A stretch of 64,000 nt of DNA from Bog-756 sp963813525 (GCA_963813525.1 CAWEZI010000002.1:1-64000); one strand, 5' to 3'; counted from the stretch's first letter, positions 1 to 9,063 are shown. The notes: generated by a model not told the origin, from the sequence alone. A program made the numbers and translations.

Positions 1-197
1 TCGGCGCTCGGTCGTAGGTTCCCGTCGGCATAGAGGTCGAGCAGCGCTTCGACTACCGCATCGCGGTTGCGCTGCCGTCGGCGCTGGCGACCGTCGCCCG
101 ACAGCGCAGGGGACTCTTCGTCCCCGGTCCCCACCGATTGTGGACTCCCGGTTTCGTCGTTCACCGCCGGTGGGCGAGTCTCGGCCGGGGTGGACAT
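1..197 (-). CDS. TetR-family regulator, N-terminal fragment (runs off window)
   Basis: The first 65 codons from an ATG at 197 are present; the rest lies before base 1. After about 38 polar, disordered-looking residues comes GRQRRRQRNRDAVVEALLDL, which resembles the start of the TetR helix-turn-helix domain (basic stretch followed by helix 1). The ligand-binding domain is not in the window, so its signal is unknown. It diverges from the DinB-like gene with 188 bp between the starts, where an operator would be expected. I see no convincing palindrome there. Confidence 0.6.
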   Translation of the reverse strand, partial: MSTPAETRPPAVNDETGSPQSVGTGDEESPALSGDGRQRRRQRNRDAVVEALLDLYADGNLRPSA

Positions 198-385
198 GGT
201 GCCCAACGTTACCCCGGCCCGGTGACGAACCGCTCCGGCAGTTGCGGACTCAGTGACAGGTGTTTAGCCTGCACAAGCGCCCGCTCTGGATTTTGTAGCT
301 AAGCAACTCTCGATCGCATCGATGTCCGGACCGGATTACAGCTTCACGGCGCGGCATCCGGGCTCACGTCCCGATGAGGAGGGCC

Positions 386-955
386 ATGGCCGACAAATCG
401 ACGCTCGACTCGCTGCAGCGACGCATGCGGGCCATGCACTCGCTCTACTACGACGCCGTGGCCACCATGGACCTGGACCAGGTCAACCATTTCGAGCGTG
501 AAGGCGTCCTGCCCATCGCCTTCTCCCTCTTTCACATCGTCAACATGGTCGACGCCTCGTTCATGCTCATGACGGGCACTGCACCGATCTGGGACGAGAC
601 CTGGGAAGCGCAGGTCCGTCCGTCCATCCCCGATCACGGCAAGAACCGCACCGTGGACGAGATGGTGCACCAACGCATCGGCGACTACGAGGCCTTCCAG
701 CGCTATATGACCGCCGTGTTCACCCGCACCGAGGAGTGGCTGGACGAGGTCGACCCCACCGAGCTCGACCGCGTGGTGATCAACCGCCCCTTTCCTCGGG
801 AGGTGGCCAACACCTACAGCGCCCGGGTGGCCGGACCCGAAGGAATCACGCTCCTTGACGCCACCGAATGTTGGATCTATCAGCACGGGCTCCGGCACAT
901 GGGCGAGATCGAGCTGGCCCGAGGTCTGGTGGGCTTGGGGGGAATGACCTCGTAG
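386..955 (+). CDS. DinB/YfiT-like four-helix protein
   Basis: The predicted protein has 189 residues and resembles DinB/YfiT-superfamily metal-binding helical bundles. These often act as thiol-dependent transferases, for example with mycothiol in actinobacteria. The three expected metal-ligand histidines are visible: one in the second helix (SLFHIVNM) and an HxxxH pair near the C-terminus (YQHGLRHMGE). An in-frame ATG at 374 is possible, but the ATG at 386 has the purine-rich gaggaggg just before it and gives the usual N-terminus. The gene diverges from the TetR-like fragment, which may regulate it. The substrate is unknown. Confidence 0.7.
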   Translation: MADKSTLDSLQRRMRAMHSLYYDAVATMDLDQVNHFEREGVLPIAFSLFHIVNMVDASFMLMTGTAPIWDETWEAQVRPSIPDHGKNRTVDEMVHQRIGDYEAFQRYMTAVFTRTEEWLDEVDPTELDRVVINRPFPREVANTYSARVAGPEGITLLDATECWIYQHGLRHMGEIELARGLVGLGGMTS

Positions 956-986
956 TTCCCCGTTTGAGGGCGGTGTGCCGCCTGTT

Positions 987-2375
987 TCAGGATGGCTCGG
1001 TGGAGCCGTCCAGCTCGGCCACCACCGAGCGGGTGTGGGCGCCCCAGGCCGGGGCCGGCCGGGAGGCCGATACGGGGGCGGGACGGTCGACGGTCACCGT
1101 TGATCCGCCGACGTCGACCGTCCACCGATCGGACCCGGCTCGGTCCAGGACAGGAATACCGCCGGGAGGGAGGGGCCCCATCACCGATCGGAGAGCGTCG
1201 ACCATGGCCACGCTGATCAGCTCGCCTCCCCCCCGGCTGCGACTGTCCAGCACTGCGCACGCCGCCACCAGACCGGTAACGGGATCGGCCACCGCATCAC
1301 CGCAGAAAACCGGTGAGCCGTTGGCGCTGTGGGCGATCATGCCGGCTGCGGCCCCGGCGTCGTCGCCGAAGGCGACGCGGTCGGCAACGTCACCGTGTCG
1401 GCCGTACCCGGTGATGCTGAGCCACGTCATGCCCGGCGTGCGGTCGACGATGGCTTCGGCGTCGATACCGAGTGCCTCCAGGGCCCGTGGCCGTGACGCC
1501 TCGATGACCACGTCCGCTCGGGCGATGAGGGCGTGCAGCAAAGAACGATCGCCCCGGCTGCCAAAGTCGAGGACGACGCTCTGGTGATCGGCGTGGAGCC
1601 AGTCAAAGAACGGGGGGCAACCGATCCGACCGCCATCGGGACGGTTGCGGCTCTCTACCTTGATGACACGCGCCCCGACGTCGCTCAGCACTTTGGCGCA
1701 CAGCGGCCCCGCCCACAACGAGGACAGGTCGACCACGGTGAAGGGCCCGCCCCGGGGTTGCCGTGCCGGTCGCCCGGCGTGCACGACCACCGGGAAGCAG
1801 CTCTCTGCCACGGCGGCTCGCTTCGGCGGATCCGCGGCCACCACGGTGGCGGGGACGCCCAGCAACTGCGCCCGCTCCGTCACCTCGTAGCCCGGTCGGA
1901 CGCAGGCATAACGGGCCAGGACGGCCCAGGCCCGTTCATCGTCTCTGCCGGTCGTAGCGCCCTCCTCGTTCGTCGAGACCTCGGTGATGGCCGCCACCAG
2001 TTCGGCATCTTCCGGTCGGGCCAGGCTCACCGCCACCCATCCGTCGGCGGAGGGCAGTAGACGACAGGCCCCGCCGGCCGAGACGCGTCCTCGACGGCTC
2101 AGGCCCATGAGGGCGGCCCGCCCGGTGAGCAACCGGCCGACATCGAGGTCGACGGTACGACCGACCGAAGTGGCCGCTCGGAGGACATCGTCGCGGGCGC
2201 GGTGGAGGCCCTCGAACAACCCTGCTCGGGGCCAGAGGGGTGGTGCACCCGGCTCGCCGGTCAACCACAACATTCCCGAGCTCGCCCATCGCTCCCGCTC
2301 GAGGAGGGAGGACTCGTCGGTCTCCTTATCGGCGGGGACGGTCGTGGTCACCGGCTGGACTCGTCTCGTCGTCAT
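987..2375 (-). CDS. Class III (CaiB/BaiF) CoA transferase with rearranged N-terminus
   Basis: Residues from about 200 to 440 form a recognisable N-terminal CaiB/BaiF domain: VVDLSSLWAGPLCAKVLSDVGA, VIKVES and GDAVADPVTGLVAA, where the Asp of DPVTGL matches the nucleophile that carries the acyl anhydride and CoA thioester in this family. The first 180 residues (LLTGRAALMGLSRRGRVSAG then SADGWVAVSLARPED) look like the C-terminal lobe of another CaiB copy. The protein therefore reads as a C-lobe followed by an N-lobe, about 462 residues against the usual 380-420. The ATG at 2375 is chosen; a TTG at 2384 is also in frame. It diverges from the crotonase gene by only 11 bp. The likely role is moving CoA between carboxylic acids in a catabolic pathway. 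Confidence 0.85.
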   Translation of the reverse strand: MTTRRVQPVTTTVPADKETDESSLLERERWASSGMLWLTGEPGAPPLWPRAGLFEGLHRARDDVLRAATSVGRTVDLDVGRLLTGRAALMGLSRRGRVSAGGACRLLPSADGWVAVSLARPEDAELVAAITEVSTNEEGATTGRDDERAWAVLARYACVRPGYEVTERAQLLGVPATVVAADPPKRAAVAESCFPVVVHAGRPARQPRGGPFTVVDLSSLWAGPLCAKVLSDVGARVIKVESRNRPDGGRIGCPPFFDWLHADHQSVVLDFGSRGDRSLLHALIARADVVIEASRPRALEALGIDAEAIVDRTPGMTWLSITGYGRHGDVADRVAFGDDAGAAAGMIAHSANGSPVFCGDAVADPVTGLVAACAVLDSRSRGGGELISVAMVDALRSVMGPLPPGGIPVLDRAGSDRWTVDVGGSTVTVDRPAPVSASRPAPAWGAHTRSVVAELDGSTEPS

Positions 2376-2386
2376 TCGGTGCAAGC

Positions 2387-3523
2387 ATGGGCGCGATGGA
2401 GCATCCGACGCCCCTCCTCACCGAGGCGGACCTGGTTGCCCTGGTCGGTGGAGGACTGACCGGCGACGAGGTCGGCCCGATGCGCGGACGACCGCTGGTG
2501 GGCGTGGTTCTGCACGATGCAGCCCAGGCCCAGCGGGTGGCGCCGTTGGCCCGCAACCTGCCGTGCGTAACTGTGGGCGTAGCCGACCAGGCGTTCGTGG
2601 GACCGGAGGGTTTCGACCTCTACCTGTGTGCCGACGGCGATGCGCCCGAACCGTGGGTCCCGTGCGTCGGGTCGACCGGACCGGCCCTGGATGGATTGGC
2701 TGCGGCGGCGTCCGATCACCCGGTGGCGGCACTGGTGCTCGTCCAGCTGTTGCGTGTCGCACCGGCACTCGACGTGGTCGGTGGACTGACCGCCGAGTCG
2801 CTGGCCTACGCCACCCTCCAGGCGGGTGTCGACCACCGGAGATGGTTGGCCGGGCAGGCAGACCGACGGGACGGGCATGTTCATCGGAAAGGGCGGAAGA
2901 CCGGGGAGGCACGGCAGAGAGACGACGAATCGGATCCGGTGGCGGCCTCCCGTCGGGCGGGGAGCCTTCGGATCATCCTCAACCGGCCGCAGGTGCGTAA
3001 CGCCTACAACGCGGCCATGCGCGATGCGCTGATAGAGGTCTTGCGGGTGCCGGCCGCCGATCCCGACGTGACGGAGGTGGTCATCGAAGGAGCGGGCCCC
3101 GATTTCTGCAGTGGCGGTGACCTCGATGAGTTCGGTACGAGCCACGATCCATCTGTGGCCCACGCCGTGCGGTCCACTCGGCATGCCGGCGCCGCCCTCG
3201 CCGCCATCGCTGACCGGTGCTCGGTGCGGGTGCACGGAGCGTGTGTCGGGGCGGGAACCGAGTTGGCTGCCTTTGCCGATCGGGTGGTGGCCGCGCCCAA
3301 CACGGTGTTCCGGCTTCCGGAATTGTCGATGGGTCTCGTTCCCGGAGCCGGAGGCACGGTGAGCGTTCCCCGCCGTATCGGGTCGCCGCGCACCGCCTGG
3401 CTGGCCCTGTCGGGGGAAGGCATTTCCGCCGAAACGGCCCTCGGTTGGGGGCTGGTCGACGACATCGAGAGTGGCGGTGACACCGACGGTTCCGGCGTCG
3501 ACCGGGTGACCACCCTGGGTTGA
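2387..3523 (+). CDS. Enoyl-CoA hydratase/isomerase family protein with about 180-residue N-terminal extension
   Basis: The crotonase fold begins near residue 190 of 378. Both oxyanion-hole regions are present (GPDFCSGGDLDEF and HGACVGAGTELAAFADR), and the two catalytic glutamates of true hydratases are kept (Glu292 in GTELAAFADR, Glu312 in RLPELSMGLVPGAGGT). The first half is a separate region I do not recognise (LVGVVLHDAAQAQRVAPLAR). It may be an acyl-CoA or protein-interaction module. The start at 2387 or 2396 leaves only 11-20 bp to the divergent CoA transferase start, so one or both messages may be leaderless. Adjacency suggests that CoA activation and hydration belong to one pathway. 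Confidence 0.85.
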   Translation: MGAMEHPTPLLTEADLVALVGGGLTGDEVGPMRGRPLVGVVLHDAAQAQRVAPLARNLPCVTVGVADQAFVGPEGFDLYLCADGDAPEPWVPCVGSTGPALDGLAAAASDHPVAALVLVQLLRVAPALDVVGGLTAESLAYATLQAGVDHRRWLAGQADRRDGHVHRKGRKTGEARQRDDESDPVAASRRAGSLRIILNRPQVRNAYNAAMRDALIEVLRVPAADPDVTEVVIEGAGPDFCSGGDLDEFGTSHDPSVAHAVRSTRHAGAALAAIADRCSVRVHGACVGAGTELAAFADRVVAAPNTVFRLPELSMGLVPGAGGTVSVPRRIGSPRTAWLALSGEGISAETALGWGLVDDIESGGDTDGSGVDRVTTLG

Positions 3524-3525
3524 GG

Positions 3526-3543
3526 CTGACCGGTGTCGGTCAG
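3526..3543. terminator. Candidate bidirectional stem-loop
   Basis: CTGACCG and CGGTCAG form a perfect 7-bp stem with a GTGT loop, located between the stops of the convergent crotonase and LLM genes. There is no clear T-run, which is common for GC-rich actinobacterial terminators. Confidence 0.45.
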
Positions 3544-3558
3544 TGCGCCGACAGCCCT

Positions 3559-4542
3559 TCATGACGGCGACCGGCCGGTTCCGCCTGCGGCCACCGCGGC
3601 CGCTGCTGTCTCCAGGTAGGGCCAGGCCAGGTCGGGGGGGATTCCTCCGACGAGGGGCTGGAGGGCCAATGGGATGCCGCGGCGTACGGCGTCGGCCGCG
3701 GCATCCGGAGTGATGATCCGGTAGGTGCCGTGCTCGACGGCCAGAGCTTCCACCGAGGGGGCGAAGGAGACCGAGGCCGTCGTCGTCCGGTCGGTGTTCC
3801 AAGAGGCGTAACCGGCCGCGTCAACCAGCAGGTACTCGCCGATCTCGGCCCAGGCCCGGTCGGGATCCTCGGCTACGAAGACGGTCAGCGGCACATCGGG
3901 AGCAGGGAGGATGCAACCGACGGCGGCAACGGAGGCTTCGTCGGCCGCACGCTGATAGGCCTCCCCGAGCGCAGGGTCGCTGTTCTCGGCCAAGAAGAGC
4001 AGTCCCAGCCGGCCGGCCCGGCGGGCGGCGGCCGGGCTGCCCCCGCCGTAGGCGAGGACCGGTCCCCCCTCTGTGAAGGGCAGCGGGGTGATGCGCACCG
4101 TTCGACCATCGATGTCGACCGGCTGGCCTGACCACAACTGTTGGAGGACGGCGATCCGCCTTTCCACCTGCATCCCCCGGCCCTGCCGCTCCACACCGAA
4201 GTGGGCGAACTCCTCGTCGCGGTAGCCGATCCCAACCACGTAGGAGACCCGTCCCCGACTGATCAGGTCGATCACGGCCAGGTCTTCGGCCAGCTTGACC
4301 GGCTCGTAGAAGGCCAACAGGAGAGCGGCCACCACGATGGGAAGTGAGCGGGTGCGGGCCGCCACAGCGGCGGCCATCGGCACAGGGGAAGGGAGGTAGC
4401 CGTCGTCGACGCCGTGGTGTTGGCTGAAGATGGCGGTGAGACAGCCCCGCGGCTCCGCCCAGGCACACATGTCGAGGGTGGCGGCGTACAGGTCGGCACG
4501 CCTCAAGGGATCGGCGGTCCGGGAGCGCATGCCGAAGCGCAT
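3559..4542 (-). CDS. LLM-class flavin-dependent oxidoreductase (1)
   Basis: This is a bacterial luciferase-like TIM-barrel protein of about 327 residues. Visible landmarks are MRFGMRSR on the first strand, FSQHHGVDDGYLPSP, the SRGRVSYVVGIGYRDEEFAHFGV segment typical of the family, and a C-terminal YLETAAAAVAA helix. These enzymes use FMN or F420 to oxidise or oxygenate diverse organic substrates; the substrate cannot be read here. The ATG at 4542 is preferred to a GTG three codons upstream. The gene lies 39 bp downstream of the esterase gene on the same strand, so the two are probably co-transcribed. Confidence 0.85.
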   Translation of the reverse strand: MRFGMRSRTADPLRRADLYAATLDMCAWAEPRGCLTAIFSQHHGVDDGYLPSPVPMAAAVAARTRSLPIVVAALLLAFYEPVKLAEDLAVIDLISRGRVSYVVGIGYRDEEFAHFGVERQGRGMQVERRIAVLQQLWSGQPVDIDGRTVRITPLPFTEGGPVLAYGGGSPAAARRAGRLGLLFLAENSDPALGEAYQRAADEASVAAVGCILPAPDVPLTVFVAEDPDRAWAEIGEYLLVDAAGYASWNTDRTTTASVSFAPSVEALAVEHGTYRIITPDAAADAVRRGIPLALQPLVGGIPPDLAWPYLETAAAAVAAGGTGRSPS

Positions 4543-4581
4543 GGTGAACACGATTACCTCAGTTCTGAGAGCCGGCGCCGG

Positions 4582-5526
4582 TCAAGCGCCGCCCACCCCG
4601 TCGTCGGCACGGTCGAACAGCGTGGCCAGCCAGTGCCCGACGGCCGCGGCGGTGTCAGCCGTGGCCCGGGCGTCGGGAGCCATCATGTCGAACCCGTGGG
4701 GAGCACCGGCCAGCACCAGGAGGTCGGTGAGCACCCCCGCATGGGTCAGCCGGTTCACGTAGTCGAGGTCTTCGTCGAAGAAGCCGTCGGCCCCACCGAC
4801 GACGAGCAGGGTGGGCGGCAGATCCTCGAACTGTGCACAACGGGCCGGTGCGGCGTAGGCGGGCACGTCCTGTCCGTAGCGCGATCCGAGGTAGGCACGC
4901 CAACCGAACTGGTTGGCCGCAGGGGGCCAGACCGGCGCCTCCCACCGGGAGGATGGGGTCTGCTGCCGGTCGTCGAGCATGGGGTAGAGGAGCAATTGGC
5001 CGGCAAGCGGGAGGCCACGGTCACGAGCAGCCAGGACGGTGGCGGCAGCCAATCCACCTCCGGCGCTGGCTCCGCCCACCACGATCCGCCCGGTGTCCAC
5101 CCCCAATGCATCAGCCGACTGGATGACCCATTCGAGGGCAGCAACGGCGTCGTCGTGAGCGGCGGGGTAAGGGTGCTCGGGGGCCAGGCGGTACTCGACC
5201 GACACGGTTACGCATCCGAGGGTGGTGGTCCACTCCTGCAAGCGGGCGGCATCCATGGCCGCCGAACCGATCAGGAACCCGCCACCATGGAACCACAGCA
5301 CACAGGGACGGTTGCCTCCTTCGGCCGGGGCGAAAGTCTCGACGACCAGTGGCGGATCGTGGCGTACGAGGTGCTGGCCGGCCTCCACACCGGGCGGCGG
5401 CGGCGGGGTTTGGAGGAGCTCGCCCAGCATGGTGCGGATGGCACCGACGTCGATGTCCGTCCGGCCGAAGCCCACGTCGAGGTCGGCCAGGAAGGCGAGC
5501 TCGGGGTCGAGGGAGGGAGTGGTCAT
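4582..5526 (-). CDS. Alpha/beta hydrolase, hormone-sensitive-lipase type (esterase)
   Basis: The protein has 314 residues with all marks of the HSL family: the oxyanion HGGGF motif (residues 80-84), a GASAGG nucleophile elbow with Ser154, Asp247 in GGADGFFDE and His277 in APHGFD. It should hydrolyse short- to medium-chain esters, probably in the cytoplasm because no signal peptide is seen. It is the first gene of a pair with the LLM oxidoreductase. Together they could oxygenate a ketone and cleave the resulting ester, or simply open an ester substrate; this link is inference. Confidence 0.9.
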   Translation of the reverse strand: MTTPSLDPELAFLADLDVGFGRTDIDVGAIRTMLGELLQTPPPPPGVEAGQHLVRHDPPLVVETFAPAEGGNRPCVLWFHGGGFLIGSAAMDAARLQEWTTTLGCVTVSVEYRLAPEHPYPAAHDDAVAALEWVIQSADALGVDTGRIVVGGASAGGGLAAATVLAARDRGLPLAGQLLLYPMLDDRQQTPSSRWEAPVWPPAANQFGWRAYLGSRYGQDVPAYAAPARCAQFEDLPPTLLVVGGADGFFDEDLDYVNRLTHAGVLTDLLVLAGAPHGFDMMAPDARATADTAAAVGHWLATLFDRADDGVGGA

Positions 5527-5864
5527 GGCCGGTCTCCTTTGAACGACTCCGGCTGTCGAATGCCCGGCGTCACCTGGGCTGGAGGTCCGGATGGCAGGGA
5601 GGGCGCGGGACCGTCACGCCGGTTGGTGGGGGTGGCGGCGTGCAGCATTCCTCCTCCTGCCTGCGATGATCCGGCTTGGGCCACGCCCGAGGATACGTTG
5701 ATCCGTGGTTGGTGGGGATTTCAGTCGGCACCCCAGTCTCTGGCACCATGAAGGTCCGGTTGGGACAGGCTCGGCCCGGCCAGTGAAGGGCCGACTCCAA
5801 TCGGGCGCCGGGCAGGGCCTGGCACCAGGACCTACACAGAGGGCGAACACAAGGGGATGGATCA
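5527..5864. other. 338-bp divergent intergenic region, no gene seen
   Basis: This lies between the start of the esterase (minus strand) and the small Cys protein (plus strand). Short reading frames on both strands lack a ribosome-binding site or family resemblance. It should hold the promoters for both directions, but I cannot place a convincing promoter or operator. Confidence 0.5.
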
Positions 5865-6176
5865 GTGAAACTCAAGCCGGGAGCGAGGCTGCGGAGCGCG
5901 GCGTGCAGTACCGAAGTGGTGGTGGTCCGAGTTCCGAAGGAGGAGCACGACCTGACCTGCTGTGGCGCCCCCATGGTGGACCGGGATGAAGCCGGCGACA
6001 GCCCCGGCCCGTCGGACTCCTCGGGTGGGGGAGACCCCGTTCTCATCGGGAAGCGCTACGTCGAGCCGACCTCGGGCATCGAGGTTCTCTGTACCCAGGC
6101 CGGCCCCGGGCCGCTGGCCTACAACGGCCTGCCCTTGTCCGCCAACGCACCCAAGCCGCTGCCGGCCTCGGACTGA
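5865..6176 (+). CDS. Small conserved-looking Cys-containing protein next to P450
   Basis: A 103-residue protein starts at a GTG and begins VKLKPGARLRSAACSTEVVV. It contains DLTCCGAPM, VLIGKRYVEPTSGIEVLCTQ and ends KPLPASD. I recognise the general pattern (KLKPG, a CGG/CGA-PM motif and a later Cys) from small actinobacterial hypothetical proteins beside oxidation genes, but know no function. The cysteine arrangement could bind a metal, perhaps as a rubredoxin- or zinc-ribbon-like knot; that is a guess. It is followed 19 bp later by the P450 gene, so the two are probably co-expressed. Confidence 0.65.
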   Translation: MKLKPGARLRSAACSTEVVVVRVPKEEHDLTCCGAPMVDRDEAGDSPGPSDSSGGGDPVLIGKRYVEPTSGIEVLCTQAGPGPLAYNGLPLSANAPKPLPASD

Positions 6177-6195
6177 CCGGGGCGTGGAGGCTCCC

Positions 6196-7398
6196 GTGCC
6201 GGTTGAGGCCATCGAGTTCGATCCATTCTCCGACACGTTCTTCGACGACCCGTACGACACCTACGCCCGCCTGCGGGACGAGGCGCCGGTCTACTTCAAC
6301 GAGGCCTACGGCTTCTACGCCGTCTCCCGCTACGCCGACGTGGTCGCCGTGCACGCCGATCCGGAACGGTTCGTGAGCTCCTACGGGGTTACCCTCGAGA
6401 TGCTCCGGAAACGCCAGCCCGTGGCCGTCAACATGATGATCATGATGGACCCCCCCGAGCACACCCTCCATCGGCGTCTGGTCAGCCAGGCTTTCAGCCG
6501 GCGGGCCATCGGCGACCTCGAACCCCTGGTGGCCGGCGTCATCGACGGTCTGCTCGATGGATTGGTCGGACGCCGTCAGTTCGACATGGTGGCTGAGTTC
6601 GCCGCCCTGTTCCCCGTCGAGGTCATCTCGTCGATGCTGGGTGTCCCCGCCGGCGAGCGCCAGCAGATTCGGATCTGGGTGGACACCATGCTCCACCGGG
6701 AGGAGGGCGTGGCCGACACCACCCAGGAGGGGATGGAAGCGGCCCTGTACATGGTCGAGTATTTGTTGGCACTGTCCCAGGCCAAGCGGGCCGTGCCCGA
6801 CGGCCTGCTCATGTCGCGGCTCATCGAGGCCGAAATCGACGACGGTGACGGCGCCATGTGCAGACTCAGCGACGAGGAGGTGGCCACCTTCGCCGCCCTC
6901 ATCGCCAGTGCCGGCAGCGAGACGGTCACCAAGCTCGTCGGCAGCGCTGTCGTCCTTTTCGATCAGCACCCCGACCAGTGGGACCGGGTCCTGGCCGATC
7001 CCACTGCCGTGTCCGGGGCCGTCGAGGAGGCGCTGCGAATGCATCCGCCCTCCCAGTACCAGGGGCGCTATGCGGTCGAGTCGGTCACCTTCGACGGGGG
7101 TACCATCCCGGCCGGCACGCCCGTCCTGTTGCTGACCGGCGCCGCCACCCGGGACCCCCGCGAGTACGAGAACCCGGACGTGTTCGACATCACCCGGGGT
7201 GGACGGACCACCCTGGCCTTCGGGTACGGGGTCCACGGCTGCCTGGGGGCGTGGCTGGCCCGGATGGAGAGCCAGCTGGCCATCAACGGGATTCGCCGAC
7301 GGTGGCCGGCCTTCACCGTGGAGCGGGACGGCTTGGAGAGGGTCAACATGTCCAACGTGGCCGGGTTCTCCCAGGTGCCGGTGACAGTGCCCGCCTGA
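6196..7398 (+). CDS. Cytochrome P450 (1)
   Basis: A soluble bacterial P450 of 400 residues. The haem-ligand loop FGYGVHGCLGAWLARME holds Cys349. The I-helix has AALIASAGSETVTKL (acid-alcohol pair replaced by Glu-Thr, as in many bacterial CYPs), and the K-helix ExxR is seen in EEALRMHPP. The GTG at 6196 is chosen because a GGAGG lies 5 bp upstream; a GTG at 6184 is an alternative. No ferredoxin is adjacent, unlike the second P450 of this window. It probably hydroxylates a hydrophobic substrate of the surrounding acyl-CoA pathway. Confidence 0.92.
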   Translation: MPVEAIEFDPFSDTFFDDPYDTYARLRDEAPVYFNEAYGFYAVSRYADVVAVHADPERFVSSYGVTLEMLRKRQPVAVNMMIMMDPPEHTLHRRLVSQAFSRRAIGDLEPLVAGVIDGLLDGLVGRRQFDMVAEFAALFPVEVISSMLGVPAGERQQIRIWVDTMLHREEGVADTTQEGMEAALYMVEYLLALSQAKRAVPDGLLMSRLIEAEIDDGDGAMCRLSDEEVATFAALIASAGSETVTKLVGSAVVLFDQHPDQWDRVLADPTAVSGAVEEALRMHPPSQYQGRYAVESVTFDGGTIPAGTPVLLLTGAATRDPREYENPDVFDITRGGRTTLAFGYGVHGCLGAWLARMESQLAINGIRRRWPAFTVERDGLERVNMSNVAGFSQVPVTVPA

Positions 7399-7461
7399 CA
7401 TCGCCGCTGGCACCGGCTGACACACACCACCCCAGGCCTACCGGGCCCACTGCGGCGGCGC

Positions 7462-8988
7462 TCACGATGCCGGTTTTTCGTCCTCTGCCTCGAGTTCCTG
7501 ACGGAGGGCGCGTCGGAGTAGCTTGCCGGTCTCCGTATAGGGGAGACTGGCCCGGAACTCGACCTGGTCGGGGGTACGGGACCCCCTCACCCGCGTCCGC
7601 ACCCAGGCCCGCACATCGTCGGCTGTCAGGGTGGCGTCGGCTTCGGGGACGATGACGGCGGCGATGCGTTGGCCCCAGTCGTCGTCGGCCACGCCGACGA
7701 CGGCGCAGTCGGCCACGCCGGGCTGGGAGGCGATGACCTCCTCGATCTCGACCGGGGCGATGTTCTCGCCTCCCCGGATGATGGTGTCGTCGAAGCGGCC
7801 CATGATGAACAGGTAGCCCTCGGCGTCGAGGTAGCCGGTGTCCCGGGTGGCGAACCACCCACCGCCCCCACCACCGGTCGGGTCGGTGGTGCCCAGGTAC
7901 TCTCCCGACACCTGGGCCCCCCGTACGTGGATCTCCCCCTCCTGGCCCGGCTCGAGAGGTGCCCCGTCCGGGTCGCGGATCTCGATGTCGATGCCGGGCA
8001 CGGCCCGACCGGCCGAGCGCAGTCGGTCGCGCGCCGCCGGATCGGCGTCGTCGAGGGCCCGCCGGTGGTCATCGGGACCGAGGAGGGCGATGGTGGAGGC
8101 CGTTTCGGTCAGCCCGTAGGCGTTGACGAACCCCACGTCCGGGAAGAGAACCAGCGCCGCCTCGAGAACACGTTGGGGCATGGCTGCCCCGCCGTAGACG
8201 ATGGACTCGAGGGACGGGGGCGCAGACTCCCCTGTGGCCTGTAGACATTCGACGATCCGGCCCAGCATGGTCGGGACCACCATGGCGTGGGTCACCCTCT
8301 CCTGGTGCACCAAGCGCAGCCAGTCCTTGGCGTCGAAGGCGTCGAGGTAGATGACCCGGCGGCCGCTGTAGAGGTTGGTGAGGACGTGGGCCACGCCGGC
8401 AATGTGGTAGGGCGGGACGGCCACCAGGGCGGCATCGGTGGCGGAAGCCGCTCCGTACTCCACAGTGCCCAGCACATAGCTGGTCAGATGGCGATGGCGC
8501 AGGACGACCGCCTTGGGCTCGGACGTGGTGCCACTGGTGTAGAGGAGGACGGCCACGTCGTCGGGATCGGGCTCGACGGCAACGGCGTCTTCGGCCGGCC
8601 CGGTATCGCCCCCGAGCGCCAGGAACTGGTCGGGACTGACGGCTCGGCGTCCGGCGTGGCGGAGGGCTGAGAGGCGGGGTTCGTCGGCCACAATCAGGGC
8701 ACCGGGATGGCGGTCGAGGATGTCGTCCTGGCGGTCGTCGGCCAGGCGGTAGTTGACCGGAACCAAGGGGATCCCCGCCGCCGAGGCGGCGAAGACGGCC
8801 ACCGGGAAGGCCAGGCTGTTGGCGGCGGTGAAAACCAGATTGGACGTGCCGTCGGCCACCAGAGAGGCACCGATCCGTCGAGCGCCGGTCTGAAGGCCGG
8901 CCACCGTCAGCTGCCGGTCGTCGAAGCGGAACGCCGGGCGGTCAGGATCGACGGCACCGGCCATCTCGAGCAGAAGGAGGAGGTTCAC
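7462..8988 (-). CDS. Acyl-CoA synthetase (AMP-forming)
   Basis: An ANL-superfamily ligase of 508 residues. The P-loop-like LLYTSGTTSEPKAVVLRH, the NAYGLTETAS adenine-binding motif, DTGYLDAEGYLFIMGR, the hinge GRFDDTIIRGGENI and the catalytic Lys in LPYTETGKLLRRAL are all present. It activates a carboxylic acid to an acyl-AMP and then an acyl-CoA. It starts at a GTG and is the last gene of a minus-strand set (amidohydrolase, aldolase, SDR, ligase), converging on the P450. The substrate chain is not evident. Confidence 0.9.
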   Translation of the reverse strand: MNLLLLLEMAGAVDPDRPAFRFDDRQLTVAGLQTGARRIGASLVADGTSNLVFTAANSLAFPVAVFAASAAGIPLVPVNYRLADDRQDDILDRHPGALIVADEPRLSALRHAGRRAVSPDQFLALGGDTGPAEDAVAVEPDPDDVAVLLYTSGTTSEPKAVVLRHRHLTSYVLGTVEYGAASATDAALVAVPPYHIAGVAHVLTNLYSGRRVIYLDAFDAKDWLRLVHQERVTHAMVVPTMLGRIVECLQATGESAPPSLESIVYGGAAMPQRVLEAALVLFPDVGFVNAYGLTETASTIALLGPDDHRRALDDADPAARDRLRSAGRAVPGIDIEIRDPDGAPLEPGQEGEIHVRGAQVSGEYLGTTDPTGGGGGGWFATRDTGYLDAEGYLFIMGRFDDTIIRGGENIAPVEIEEVIASQPGVADCAVVGVADDDWGQRIAAVIVPEADATLTADDVRAWVRTRVRGSRTPDQVEFRASLPYTETGKLLRRALRQELEAEDEKPAS

Positions 8989-9063
8989 GGTCGGCAGATT
9001 TTTTCGGGAGGCGAAATGGTCGAGGTCAGGAGGGGGCAGTGAGCACGGAGAGTTTTGAAGCCG

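Noticed and set aside
2372..3802. A 476-codon minus-strand frame
   Set aside because: It is antisense to the crotonase gene, which has both catalytic Glu residues and normal codon use.
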